Below, piece after piece: positions 1 through 6,287 of a stretch of DNA of 7,980 nt. The notes under the pieces are model-generated. The model had not been told where the DNA came from. It saw only the letters and a list, made by a program, of their open reading frames with translations, and did not search any database. Position numbers and translations under genes: made by a program. Numbering within the stretch: position 1 is the stretch's first letter; each line of letters starts with the position of its first letter. This DNA is from an uncultured Planctomycetaceae bacterium (GTDB taxonomy: Bacteria; Planctomycetota; Planctomycetia; Pirellulales; Pirellulaceae), in the NCBI GenBank assembly GCA_903927685.1, contig CAIYOB010001140.1, positions 1 through 7,980 on the forward strand. Reading direction: 5' to 3'.

Positions 1-357
1 CGTCGGCAAGCCGGCCTGAACCAGACGCAGCTTGGCCAGCAGCTGGTGGTTGGTCAGGAACGTGGCGATGGTCGGCGAGCCGGTGTAGGGCACGCCCATC
101 CGGTCCAGCAAAGCCGGCACGAGGAAGCCGAGCGAGTCGGAACCAGCCAACGACTCGACCAGGTTGAACACCACTTCGGGCGGCCGCCGTTGAAGCTGAT
201 CCTGCAGGGCCTGCAGATTCAAGTCGCAGGGGATCGTGTCGCTGGCGTGCCCCAAATGCCCCAGGGCTGCCGCGACGGACTCGACTTGGACCAGCACGTC
301 GCGATCGGCCGCGGACGCGTCGGCGGCAACTCGGTTATGCAGGATCGCAACGTACAC
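1..357 (-). CDS. second ATP-grasp (D-Ala-D-Ala ligase-like) protein, N-terminal 119 residues only
   Basis: The frame is open from a GTG at 357 to the left edge, so the 3' part lies outside the window. The visible residues begin MYVAILHNRV and contain VVFNLVESLAGSD (62-74), then VPALLDRMGVPYTGS (80-94), then TNHQLLAKLRLVQAGLPT (102-119). This is the pre-ATP-grasp N-terminal domain followed by the first ATP-contacting lysine region of the Ddl superfamily. The start is 17 nt after the stop of the preceding ATP-grasp gene, with a weak purine-rich GAGAAG upstream, so the two are very probably cotranscribed. It is not a duplicate of its neighbour: the N-terminal sequences differ (LHNRV here, GLTYDLR there). 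The ATP-grasp core and metal-binding residues are not visible, so the substrate cannot be judged. The expected role is ATP-dependent formation of an amide bond in the cytoplasm, by family resemblance. Confidence 0.8.
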   Translation of the reverse strand, partial: MYVAILHNRVAADASAADRDVLVQVESVAAALGHLGHASDTIPCDLNLQALQDQLQRRPPEVVFNLVESLAGSDSLGFLVPALLDRMGVPYTGSPTIATFLTNHQLLAKLRLVQAGLPT

Positions 358-374
358 GGCAGGTCTTCTCGGGG

Positions 375-1361
375 CTACTTCCGGCGGCGAGCCGCGGAAT
401 CCAGGATCCGGCCGATCAAGTCCTGGTAGGGCAAGCCCACCGCGGTGGCAATCATCGGCAGGTCGGAATGGAACGGGTGCAGGCCGGCCAACGGGTTGCA
501 CTCGATGAAACTGGGCTGGCCGCCGGCATCGGACCGCACGTCGATGCGCCCGCCGTCGCGGCATCCCAGGGCTCGCCAGGCGTCCAGGGCGACTTGCTCC
601 GCCCGCCGAACTTCCTCGTCCTGAGCCGCGCGGACCGGCCGGTATTCGACCAGTTCCTCGCACTTCTCTTTGTTGACATAGGAATAGGCGTCCGGCTCCG
701 CACCGCCTAGGAGCACGATCTCCAGCGTGCCCAGCACCGTCGCCGCGCGGCCCGTGCCCAGCAGCCCGACCGTGAACTCGCGCCCGGGCAGGAACGCCTC
801 GACCAAGACCGGTTGGCGGAACTGGTCCAGCAGACTGCGGCCGACACGGTCCAGGCCTTCGCGATCTCGGATTTTGGAAGTCGGTCCGACGCCCTTGCCG
901 GTCCCCTCGGCCACAGGTTTGGCGAACACCGGAAACGGCAGATCGACCGCCGCCAAGTCTTCCGCACACTCGACCAACGCAAAGTCGGGCGTCGGCACGC
1001 CCGCGGCCCGCACGACCAGCTTGGTCAGCCCTTTGTGCAAGCAGACCCCCATCACCACCGGGTCCGAAAACGTGTACGGGATATCGTACACGTCCAGGAT
1101 CGCCGGAACTTGGGATTCGCGCGCGGCACCGCCGTGCAGTCCCTCGGAGATATTGAACACCAAGTCCCAGCGGTCGCCGCTTGCCAACCGCGCGATCAAC
1201 CGTTTGGCCGTTCCGATGCGGTCCGGCTGGTGCCCCAGTCCGCGAATCGCCGTCTCCAAGGCGTCGATCGTGTCCGGGCGATCGAACTCGGCCGTCTCCT
1301 CGTCGCCGTAACCCGCGGCCAAGTACTCCGCCCGCAAATCGTAAGTCAAACCGACGCGCAC
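375..1361 (-). CDS. D-Ala-D-Ala ligase-like ATP-grasp enzyme
   Basis: A 328-residue protein of the Ddl superfamily, which activates a carboxylate as an acyl phosphate with ATP and joins it to an amine. The N-terminal domain is about residues 1-105, with VFNISEG at 68-74. Candidate ATP lysines are K110 (in LHKGLTK) and K148 (in FAKPVAEGTGKG). The metal ligands are D274, E287 and N289, with the same spacing as in E. coli DdlB (D257, E270, N272). Two positions differ from canonical Ddl: the catalytic-triad serine is Thr154, and the omega-loop tyrosine (Tyr216 of DdlB) appears to be Glu232 in YSYVNKEKCEELVEY, so the substrate may not be D-Ala. The GTG at 1361 gives the family-like start MRVGLTYDLR and has GGAGGA (1371-1376) 9 nt upstream. 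An upstream ATG at 1499 would only add sequence translated out of frame from the ykgJ-like gene. It overlaps that gene by 16 nt, implying translational coupling. The fold call is firm; the reaction is uncertain. Confidence 0.88.
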   Translation of the reverse strand: MRVGLTYDLRAEYLAAGYGDEETAEFDRPDTIDALETAIRGLGHQPDRIGTAKRLIARLASGDRWDLVFNISEGLHGGAARESQVPAILDVYDIPYTFSDPVVMGVCLHKGLTKLVVRAAGVPTPDFALVECAEDLAAVDLPFPVFAKPVAEGTGKGVGPTSKIRDREGLDRVGRSLLDQFRQPVLVEAFLPGREFTVGLLGTGRAATVLGTLEIVLLGGAEPDAYSYVNKEKCEELVEYRPVRAAQDEEVRRAEQVALDAWRALGCRDGGRIDVRSDAGGQPSFIECNPLAGLHPFHSDLPMIATAVGLPYQDLIGRILDSAARRRK

Positions 1362-1885
1362 GAGCCGGATTCCTCCACTTGCAGTTCCTCCACTTGCAGT
1401 TCTTCGTACAGCTGCCGATGCCAGCGGCGGGCCTCGTCCATGTCCATATTCATTTCGTCCAGGATCTGCCGCCCCGGAGAAAGCAGATGGGAGGGACAAT
1501 ACGTGGACGGGGTGTCATCCAGTCCCGTGGCGTCAAAAGCGAACGGATACAGCCGGCAGATCAAGGGGCGGACGTGCAGCGGCAACTCACAGCCTTGCCT
1601 CCCGAGGAACACGCAATCCCCGCCGGGACGCTGCCGTAAGACTCGGCGTGTCCCGTCGGCCCGGAAGACGTGTTGCACCCAGACTGGATCGTCGTCCTGG
1701 TCCAGGTACTCGGGATTCGACGCGGCGCGGTACTCGTGAAAACCGGATCGGCCCGTGTGGTTTTCGATCCGGTCGAGATCGCCGACCGTGACGAACACGT
1801 CGGTGTCTTGGCAACAAGTTCTTTGACGACGAGCGCACTGCGCGCACAGCGGCAGTGCGCTGGTTTCAGGAATGATTTCGAACAT
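1346..1885 (-). CDS. YkgJ-family cysteine-cluster (metal-chelating) protein
   Basis: A 179-residue protein with the cysteine pattern of the YkgJ/UPF0153 family: CAQC (C14, C17), CC (24-25), C91, C99, then RPLICRLYPF (106-115, C110) and C130. These residues are thought to bind zinc or an iron-sulfur centre. No membrane segment or signal peptide is seen. The biochemical role of the family is not settled. The ATG at 1885 lies 5 nt after the kamA stop and the 3' end overlaps the next ATP-grasp gene by 16 nt, so it sits in the middle of a tight operon. That placement suggests a job in the same pathway, for example cluster or metal handling for the radical-SAM enzyme, but this is inference. The C-terminal tail (about 160-173) is Glu/Gln-rich because of a tandem 15-bp DNA repeat and is probably not part of the folded domain. 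Confidence 0.85.
   Translation of the reverse strand: MFEIIPETSALPLCAQCARRQRTCCQDTDVFVTVGDLDRIENHTGRSGFHEYRAASNPEYLDQDDDPVWVQHVFRADGTRRVLRQRPGGDCVFLGRQGCELPLHVRPLICRLYPFAFDATGLDDTPSTYCPSHLLSPGRQILDEMNMDMDEARRWHRQLYEELQVEELQVEESGSCASV
1370..1399 (-). repeat. tandem 15-bp duplication carrying a ribosome-binding site
   Basis: Two perfect adjacent copies of TTCCTCCACTTGCAG on the plus strand (1370-1384 and 1385-1399). On the coding strand each copy encodes part of the repeated EELQV stretch near the end of the YkgJ-like protein, and each carries GGAGGA, the Shine-Dalgarno sequence of the following ATP-grasp gene. The copy at 1371-1376 is correctly spaced for the GTG at 1361; the other is too far away to serve that start. 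Confidence 0.8.
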
Positions 1886-1890
1886 GAGTT

Positions 1891-3204
1891 TTAACCGAGC
1901 GGATCGGGATAGCGGTACGTTTGGCCTTCGTAATTGCGGATCAGCAGGTCATCGCCATCCCGGCCCACCACGTAGTTCGGCTGCAGCGGGATCTTGCCAC
2001 CGCCACCGGGCGCGTCGATGACGTAGCTGGGCACGGCATATCCGGTCGTGTGCCCCCGCAGCCCTTCGATGATCTCCAAGCCCTTCGACACCGACGTGCG
2101 GAAATGGGACGAACCGGAGATCGGATCGCACTGGTACAGGTAATACGGCCGCACCCGCATCAACAACAGCTTGTGGACCAACGCTTTCATCGTCTCCACA
2201 TTGTCGTTGACGCCCTTCAGCAACACCGTCTGCGATCCCAGGGGGATTCCCGCGTCGGCCAGTCGGTTGCAGGCCGCCTGGGTTTCCGGGGTGCATTCGT
2301 CGGGGTGCGTAAAGTGCAGACTGAGCCACAACGGATGGTACTTTCGCAGGACGCGCACCAACTGGGGCGTGATCCGCTGGGGCAGCACGGCCGGCACCTT
2401 GCTGCCGATCCGCACGAACTCGACGTGGGGAATCGCCCGCAGGTTGCTCAGGATCCAATCCAACCGGTCTTCGGCCAGCGTCAGGGGATCGCCGCCGGAG
2501 ATCAGCACATCGCGAATCTGAGGCGTCGCGCGGATGTACTCGAACGACATCTGCAGCCGCTTTTCGTTCGGGACGATTTCGCCGTGGCCGACCACCCGCG
2601 AACGGGTGCAGTAGCGGCAGTAGGTCGAGCAGAAATCGTGAGCTAGCAGCAGAACGCGATCCGGATAGCGGTGCACCAAGCCGGGGACGGGGCTGTGGCC
2701 GTCTTCACCCAGAGGATCATCCGCCTCGCCCGGCGCGCGCTGGAATTCGCCCGTGGTCGGCAGGACGGTGCGACGCAACGGCTGGTCGGCGTCGGTCCGG
2801 GAAATCAGGCTCATGTAGTAGGGAGTGATCCCGACCGGCAGCATCGCACCGCCTTCGACGAGGGCTTGCCGCTCGTCCGGCGACAGGACCAGCATCCGCT
2901 CGAGCTGCTCCCGGGTGCGGATCCGGTTGCGGGTCTGCCATCTCCAATCGTTCCATTCCCGGTCGGCGATGTCGGCGTAGAAGGCCTTGCGAAAAGCTCG
3001 CGTTGCCGGGCTGGTCTGCGGACGGCGGGCCGGAGCCGAGCGGCTGGGAGGATCCAGCGTGGCGAGTCCGGCGGTCAGCCGTTTTGAGCCATTGGAGCGA
3101 GGAGGGGTGATGAGGAAAAGGACTTGATGACCACCGCGCCGCGGTGGTGGGGGTTCTTCGTCGCTGGTCGACGAGAACGTCGCTTCGACACATTCGGTTG
3201 TCAT
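1891..3204 (-). CDS. kamA: KamA-family radical-SAM lysine 2,3-aminomutase, short form lacking the Zn site
   Basis: A 437-residue protein. The family uses S-adenosylmethionine, a [4Fe-4S] cluster and PLP to move the alpha-amino group of L-lysine to C3, giving beta-lysine. Visible residues: the cluster motif CSTYCRYC (C192, C196, C199); the SAM-contacting SGGDPL (236-241); the PLP lysine K404 in DAPGGGGKIP; and D360 and D397, equivalent to the lysine-binding Asp293 and Asp330 of the clostridial enzyme at a constant offset of 67. These Asp residues favour lysine over glutamate. The protein stops before the C-terminal zinc Cys cluster, and the internal zinc Cys268 position is Asn335. Residues 1-70 are a Pro/Arg/Ser-rich extension before the conserved core (FRKAFYADIADREWNDWRWQ). 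The ATG at 3204 has GGAAG 7 nt upstream. An EpmB-like role in EF-P modification is an alternative, but no EF-P or EpmA gene is in view. It probably heads the operon continuing to position 1. Confidence 0.92.
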   Translation of the reverse strand: MTTECVEATFSSTSDEEPPPPRRGGHQVLFLITPPRSNGSKRLTAGLATLDPPSRSAPARRPQTSPATRAFRKAFYADIADREWNDWRWQTRNRIRTREQLERMLVLSPDERQALVEGGAMLPVGITPYYMSLISRTDADQPLRRTVLPTTGEFQRAPGEADDPLGEDGHSPVPGLVHRYPDRVLLLAHDFCSTYCRYCTRSRVVGHGEIVPNEKRLQMSFEYIRATPQIRDVLISGGDPLTLAEDRLDWILSNLRAIPHVEFVRIGSKVPAVLPQRITPQLVRVLRKYHPLWLSLHFTHPDECTPETQAACNRLADAGIPLGSQTVLLKGVNDNVETMKALVHKLLLMRVRPYYLYQCDPISGSSHFRTSVSKGLEIIEGLRGHTTGYAVPSYVIDAPGGGGKIPLQPNYVVGRDGDDLLIRNYEGQTYRYPDPLG

Positions 3205-3459
3205 GTTGAGTCTTCCATAATCCTTGGCGACTAATACGAAGGGTTCCGTACGGCAATTCCCTTCGCCGGTCCAAAACAGTACGAAAAATGAATTTGCAAA
3301 TCAAGTGCCAACGGGGACTCCGACAACGAAATCGGCGAGAAACGCACCGAGCAGCGGACAAGTGCGAGCGGCTGGCCGCCAAGGTTGCCGGATTCGCAAC
3401 CATTGAGCAAATGCATCGGCGACAGCACTGGCCAATCGTTAACCAGTTTGGTCAGTTTC
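3205..3459. other. intergenic gap between the EIIA gene and kamA
   Basis: 255 nt without a convincing gene on either strand. It holds a stem-loop candidate just after the EIIA stop (3427-3456) and a perfect 10-bp palindrome ATTTGCAAAT (3292-3301) in a locally AT-rich patch about 90 nt upstream of the kamA start. A promoter for the kamA operon is expected here on the minus strand, but I find no sequence with both a good -35 and a good -10 box. The palindrome may be an operator; that is a guess from position. Confidence 0.4.
3427..3456 (-). terminator. possible stem-loop after the EIIA gene
   Basis: ACTGGCCAA (3427-3435) and TTGGTCAGT (3448-3456) pair at 8 of 9 positions, with a G-T wobble at the remaining one, around a 12-nt loop. 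On the coding strand it begins 3 nt after the TAA of the EIIA gene. No T-run follows, so it is at best a weak terminator or an RNA-stabilising hairpin. Confidence 0.3.
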
Positions 3460-3969
3460 TTAGACGGCCACGGCGTGATGGCTGGCGGGCCGATGGGTGG
3501 CCAGTAGATGCTGGGACAGCAGGCGGAGCGCACCCAGGTGGGCGGCGTGATCGTTCTCGGGCGACACCAGCAGGATGATCAACTGAACGGGCTGGCCATC
3601 GCGACCCCCGAAACGAACGCCCGCCGGACAGAACGCGACGGCGGCAACAACTCGCTGGACCGCCCCGTGCTTGGCGTGGGGGATGGCGATGCCGTGGCCG
3701 ACGTCCGTCGCACTGGCTGCCTCGCGTTTCAAGACAGCAGCCAGAACCTCGTCCCGCCGAGTTGCGGGCACGGCCCCGGTTTCCGCCAAGCGATCAACCA
3801 GTGCCTGGATGGCCGCCTCCTTGCTGGGTGCCGCCAGTTGCGGTACCACGGCATCGTCGATGACGAAATCCAGTTCAGCTGCCAGCGACGCCAGATCGAC
3901 GGCACGACCGAGGGATGTCGGCGACGGGGACGGGCGGGAATTCGGAACATTGGACGTCGTGCTGGTCAT
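3460..3969 (-). CDS. PTS EIIA domain protein (PtsN/fructose type)
   Basis: A 169-residue protein with one PTS EIIA type-2 domain, about residues 28-160. The phospho-acceptor is His98 in GHGIAIPHAK (91-100), the diagnostic motif of the fructose/nitrogen EIIA family. It is followed by the usual Phe/Gly stretch (AFCPAGVRFGG) and IILLVSPENDHAAHLGAL, which resembles PtsN. The first 20 residues are Ser/Pro/Thr-rich and probably disordered. The ATG at 3969 is well supported by AGGAGG (3975-3980) with 5 nt spacing. No EI, HPr, EIIB or EIIC gene is in the window, so a regulatory PtsN-like role is more likely than sugar uptake. It is divergent from the sigma-factor gene and lies 255 nt upstream of kamA on the same strand, so control of, or cotranscription with, the kamA block cannot be excluded. 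Confidence 0.88.
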   Translation of the reverse strand: MTSTTSNVPNSRPSPSPTSLGRAVDLASLAAELDFVIDDAVVPQLAAPSKEAAIQALVDRLAETGAVPATRRDEVLAAVLKREAASATDVGHGIAIPHAKHGAVQRVVAAVAFCPAGVRFGGRDGQPVQLIILLVSPENDHAAHLGALRLLSQHLLATHRPASHHAVAV

Positions 3970-3974
3970 GGTTG

Positions 3975-3980
3975 CCTCCT
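3975..3980 (-). promoter_or_regulatory. strong ribosome-binding site of the EIIA gene
   Basis: A perfect AGGAGG on the minus strand, 5 nt before the ATG at 3969. It fixes the EIIA start and is the best Shine-Dalgarno match among the genes of the window. Confidence 0.8.
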
Positions 3981-3996
3981 TGGCGGAAAGTGCGAA

Positions 3997-4005
3997 TGGT
4001 ACAAT
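3997..4005 (+). promoter_or_regulatory. candidate extended -10 promoter for the sigma-kinase operon
   Basis: TGGTACAAT fits an extended -10 element (TGn plus TACAAT, one change from TATAAT). No good -35 box lies 16-18 nt upstream, which is tolerable for extended -10 promoters. Transcription would begin near 4012 and give a leader of about 150 nt before the GTG at 4161. It faces away from the EIIA gene and lies inside that gene's own leader region. Confidence 0.4.
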
Positions 4006-4056
4006 GCACTACTCGCCTCTCAGACGCGGCTGACCCAGGACGCGAGCGAGATTTCC

Positions 4057-4103
4057 GGAAAATTCTTGGGAATGTTCCCGGAATTCTTGGGCGAATCACC
4101 GTC
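4057..4103 (+). promoter_or_regulatory. repeated AATTCTTGGG sites with possible ECF-type promoter
   Basis: AATTCTTGGG occurs at 4061-4070 and 4082-4091, exactly 21 bp apart (two helical turns), each preceded by GGAA or an overlapping GGAA. Between them is the palindromic GGGAATGTTCCC (4068-4079). The second copy also reads GGAATTC, 15 nt, then TC (4080-4103), which resembles the -35 and -10 spacing of ECF sigma promoters. The layout suggests a regulator site and perhaps autoregulation by the downstream sigma factor. It is a pattern-based guess. Confidence 0.4.
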
Positions 4104-4160
4104 GGCCGGGGAGTTGGGCAGTACGTGGTGGCGATGCGATCGCTCAGTGGGAGACTCAGA

Positions 4161-4790
4161 GTGCCCGAAGAACCTGGTTCCAAGGATCAGGAAATCGCGC
4201 AGCCGGCAGAGCAAGACGACTACGACCGACTTTGCAGTGCTTTTGCTGTGATTTCCGAGAACGAAGCCCCTGGGATGTGGGGGCGTATCCGCAGCGATTT
4301 CCGCTGGCTGCCGGCGGAGGACCTGCAGGATGCATGGCAGACTGCCGTGCTGACGGTGTGGAAGAAGATTGCCGCGCGGAAGCTGGTCGAGCCAGACGCG
4401 ATAGCCCCGATGTTATGGACGGTGCTCCGGCGCCGGTGCTGCGACGTCCTGACCCGGGAGAGACGCTGCAAGCGAGGCTGGGAGCGGCTGCGCGAGACGC
4501 TCCTGGCCGAAGGTTTGACCAGCGGCTTGGAGGCGGAGGAAGGGGAGGACGAGTGGGCCGTCGTCTACCACTTGGTGGACAAGGTGATTCAGAGCTTGTC
4601 CCCCGTCCGTCGAGCGGTGTGGATTGCCTATCGTGACCTGGGTTATTCCGCCACCATCGAACAAATTGCAAAACACTTGGAAAGGACAAGGCCGGACAGA
4701 GAATGGACGATCGACTCCGTGCGTCGGGCAAGACAGGAGGGACGCGACAAACTGAGGAAGCTCTTGAGAAAACGAGGATACCCATGGTAG
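4161..4790 (+). CDS. ECF-type RNA polymerase sigma factor
   Basis: A 209-residue protein with the two-domain layout of extracytoplasmic-function sigma factors. Region 2 spans about residues 48-103 (LPAEDLQDAWQTAVLTVWKKI, then LWTVLRRRCCDVLTRERR). An acidic linker follows (about 120-133), then region 4 with a helix-turn-helix at about 140-205 (QSLSPVRRAVWIAYRDLGYS ... TIDSVRRARQEGRDKLRKLL). It should direct RNA polymerase to a dedicated promoter set. The GTG at 4161 is preferred: GGGAG (4149-4153) sits 7 nt upstream, while the ATG at 4134 has no such site. The start remains the least certain part. Its stop overlaps the start of a Ser/Thr kinase gene by 7 nt. Planctomycetes are known for ECF groups linked to such kinases, where the kinase is thought to control the sigma factor in place of an anti-sigma factor. 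No anti-sigma gene is seen here. Confidence 0.87.
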   Translation: MPEEPGSKDQEIAQPAEQDDYDRLCSAFAVISENEAPGMWGRIRSDFRWLPAEDLQDAWQTAVLTVWKKIAARKLVEPDAIAPMLWTVLRRRCCDVLTRERRCKRGWERLRETLLAEGLTSGLEAEEGEDEWAVVYHLVDKVIQSLSPVRRAVWIAYRDLGYSATIEQIAKHLERTRPDREWTIDSVRRARQEGRDKLRKLLRKRGYPW

Positions 4791-6262
4791 GTGTTGACAA
4801 ACCCGTGAAGCCGCCAGGCAGCGCCATCGAAGGCCCCGGATTGGAGCCTCTGCTGCAGGAGTTCCACGCCGCCATGCTGGAGCAGGTCGGCGAGTTGCCG
4901 GATCTGACCGGGGCGGAGAAGCACCTGACCGCAGCCGACTGGCGGGCCTTGGAAGACAGTCGCAGGCAACTGGCGGACAAGCTGGGCTGGAAGGGCAGGC
5001 CATTCCCAGCGGCAGCCGCTGGCGGGGCTCAGCGGCCGATCAGCGAGGAAACCCGTGCGATGAGTATGGCCCGGGAAGAAACAGGCGTCCGCCCCGGCGG
5101 ACCGCGACCCGGGAACGACGTTTACCATAGTACCTGCGAGCCCTTGCTGACGCCCGCGCCCAGCGCTGACGTAGCGGAGGCGCCCCTGCAGGCCGAACCG
5201 GCGGTCAAGGCTGCGGTGGTGGCTTATCAGCGTGCCTTGGAAGAAAAGTGCATTGGCAGCTTCCGCTTGCTGCGGCTGTTGGGGCAGGGAGGGCAAGGCA
5301 AGGTGTTTTTGTGCCGCTACGGGGGCGCGGACGGGTTTTCGCGAGTCGTGGCGCTGAAGCTGTTTTCGCCCGAAGCCTATCCGACGCTGGACAGCTATCA
5401 GCAGGCGATGCGCCGGATCGCCCGCGTGACGACTCGAGTCGCCGGTGAACCCCACGATCACGTGGTGGACGTCCAACGGTTCCTGAAACTGGACCAGGTC
5501 CGGATCATGCTGATGGAACGCGTGAAGGGTTTCGACCTGCGGCGATTGCTGCATACGCGGATGCTGGAGCGATTCCATCAATATGCTCCGCCGGGGGATT
5601 GGGAGCGGACGAACAAGACCGTGATTACCGCCGGGCCGGAACAGGCGCGGATCCTGCCCGGAGCCGCGGTGACGCTCATTCGGGACTGCCTGAACGGGCT
5701 CCGGGCTTTGCATTCGATGGGCGTGGTCCATGGAGATTTGCGGCCGGCCAACCTGATGGTGCAGCCCGATGGCAGTATGAAGATCATCGATCTCGGTTCG
5801 GCCATCGTGCAAGGCGAGACACCGCGCGAATGTGTCTACACGGCGGCTTATGCGGCCCCCGAGGTCCTGGAACGGAAGGACTGGACGCGGCAAAGTGATT
5901 TGGCCAGCTTGGGCTACGTCCTGCTGGAAATGCTGATCGGCCGGCGGCTGTTCAAGCCGACGCTGTCAACCGACCAGTTGTTGGCGGAGAAACGCAGCTT
6001 GCCGCACCGGGTACGGGAACTCCTGCCGCCGCCGTTTGTCGGCAGCCGCCTGCTGGTTGAGTTCTGCCGGCGACTGATCGCCGTCGAGCCGCAGCAACGG
6101 TTTGACTCGGCCGAACAGGCCGACGTCAATCCCGACCACGGCGCCTTTGCGTTCTTGCAGGAGTTGGCCCGCGGCAACATGGACGCCCATTGGAAGATCG
6201 ATATCATCCTGTGGCTCAAGTACTTACAGCCTCCCCGGCAGACGGCACCGGCCGGGGCGTGA
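4784..6262 (+). CDS. soluble Ser/Thr protein kinase partnered with the ECF sigma factor
   Basis: A 492-residue Hanks-type kinase. Residues 1-155 form an N-terminal region of unknown function (GLEPLLQEFHAAMLEQVGELPDL near 19-41, then a Pro/Ala-rich linker). The kinase domain runs from about 158 to 445: P-loop GQGGQG (167-172), ATP lysine K192 in VVALKLF, catalytic loop HGDLRPAN (316-323) with D318, DLG (336-338), APE (358-360) and D372 in the SDLASLG helix. The catalytic-loop lysine is Arg320, and no clear helix-C glutamate is visible near 205-220. Activity is likely but not certain. No transmembrane segment, WD40 or other sensor domain follows, so it should be cytosolic, unlike many planctomycete kinases. 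The ATG at 4784 has GAGGA 5 nt upstream and overlaps the sigma stop (ATGGTAG), indicating translational coupling. The likely partner or substrate is the sigma factor, by context. A longer reading from 4703 lacks support. Confidence 0.88.
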   Translation: MVGVDKPVKPPGSAIEGPGLEPLLQEFHAAMLEQVGELPDLTGAEKHLTAADWRALEDSRRQLADKLGWKGRPFPAAAAGGAQRPISEETRAMSMAREETGVRPGGPRPGNDVYHSTCEPLLTPAPSADVAEAPLQAEPAVKAAVVAYQRALEEKCIGSFRLLRLLGQGGQGKVFLCRYGGADGFSRVVALKLFSPEAYPTLDSYQQAMRRIARVTTRVAGEPHDHVVDVQRFLKLDQVRIMLMERVKGFDLRRLLHTRMLERFHQYAPPGDWERTNKTVITAGPEQARILPGAAVTLIRDCLNGLRALHSMGVVHGDLRPANLMVQPDGSMKIIDLGSAIVQGETPRECVYTAAYAAPEVLERKDWTRQSDLASLGYVLLEMLIGRRLFKPTLSTDQLLAEKRSLPHRVRELLPPPFVGSRLLVEFCRRLIAVEPQQRFDSAEQADVNPDHGAFAFLQELARGNMDAHWKIDIILWLKYLQPPRQTAPAGA

Positions 6263-6287
6263 GGGACGACTGGGGAGTGAGCGGCGG

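Noticed and set aside
1362..1499. 46-residue N-terminal extension of the ATP-grasp ligase from an ATG at 1499
   Set aside because: It lies wholly within the YkgJ-like gene in another frame. The GTG at 1361 gives the family-like MRVGLTYDLR start and has a good ribosome-binding site.
813..1739. 308-codon plus-strand frame
   Set aside because: It is antisense to the ATP-grasp and YkgJ-like genes, which have strong family motifs. The translation is low in hydrophobic structure and matches nothing I know.
1921..2646. 241-codon plus-strand frame
   Set aside because: It is antisense to the catalytic core of kamA, where the cluster and PLP motifs are unmistakable.
4134..4160. Alternative ATG start at 4134 for the sigma factor
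   Set aside because: No Shine-Dalgarno precedes it, while the GTG at 4161 has GGGAG at ideal spacing. The extra nine residues show no sigma-factor similarity. It is not fully excluded.
3508..4251. 247-codon plus-strand frame across the EIIA gene
   Set aside because: It is antisense to EIIA with its IPHA motif and runs through the regulatory region into the sigma gene in another frame.
4703..4783. Upstream ATG at 4703 for the kinase
   Set aside because: It would overlap the sigma gene by 88 nt, and the added residues are translated from region 4 of the sigma factor. The ATG at 4784 has GAGGA 5 nt upstream.
4643..5893. Long open frame (416 codons) on the minus strand across the kinase gene
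   Set aside because: It lies antisense to a kinase with clear motifs. Its translation is rich in Arg, Pro, His and Gln without recognisable domains, as expected for the shadow of a GC-rich gene.
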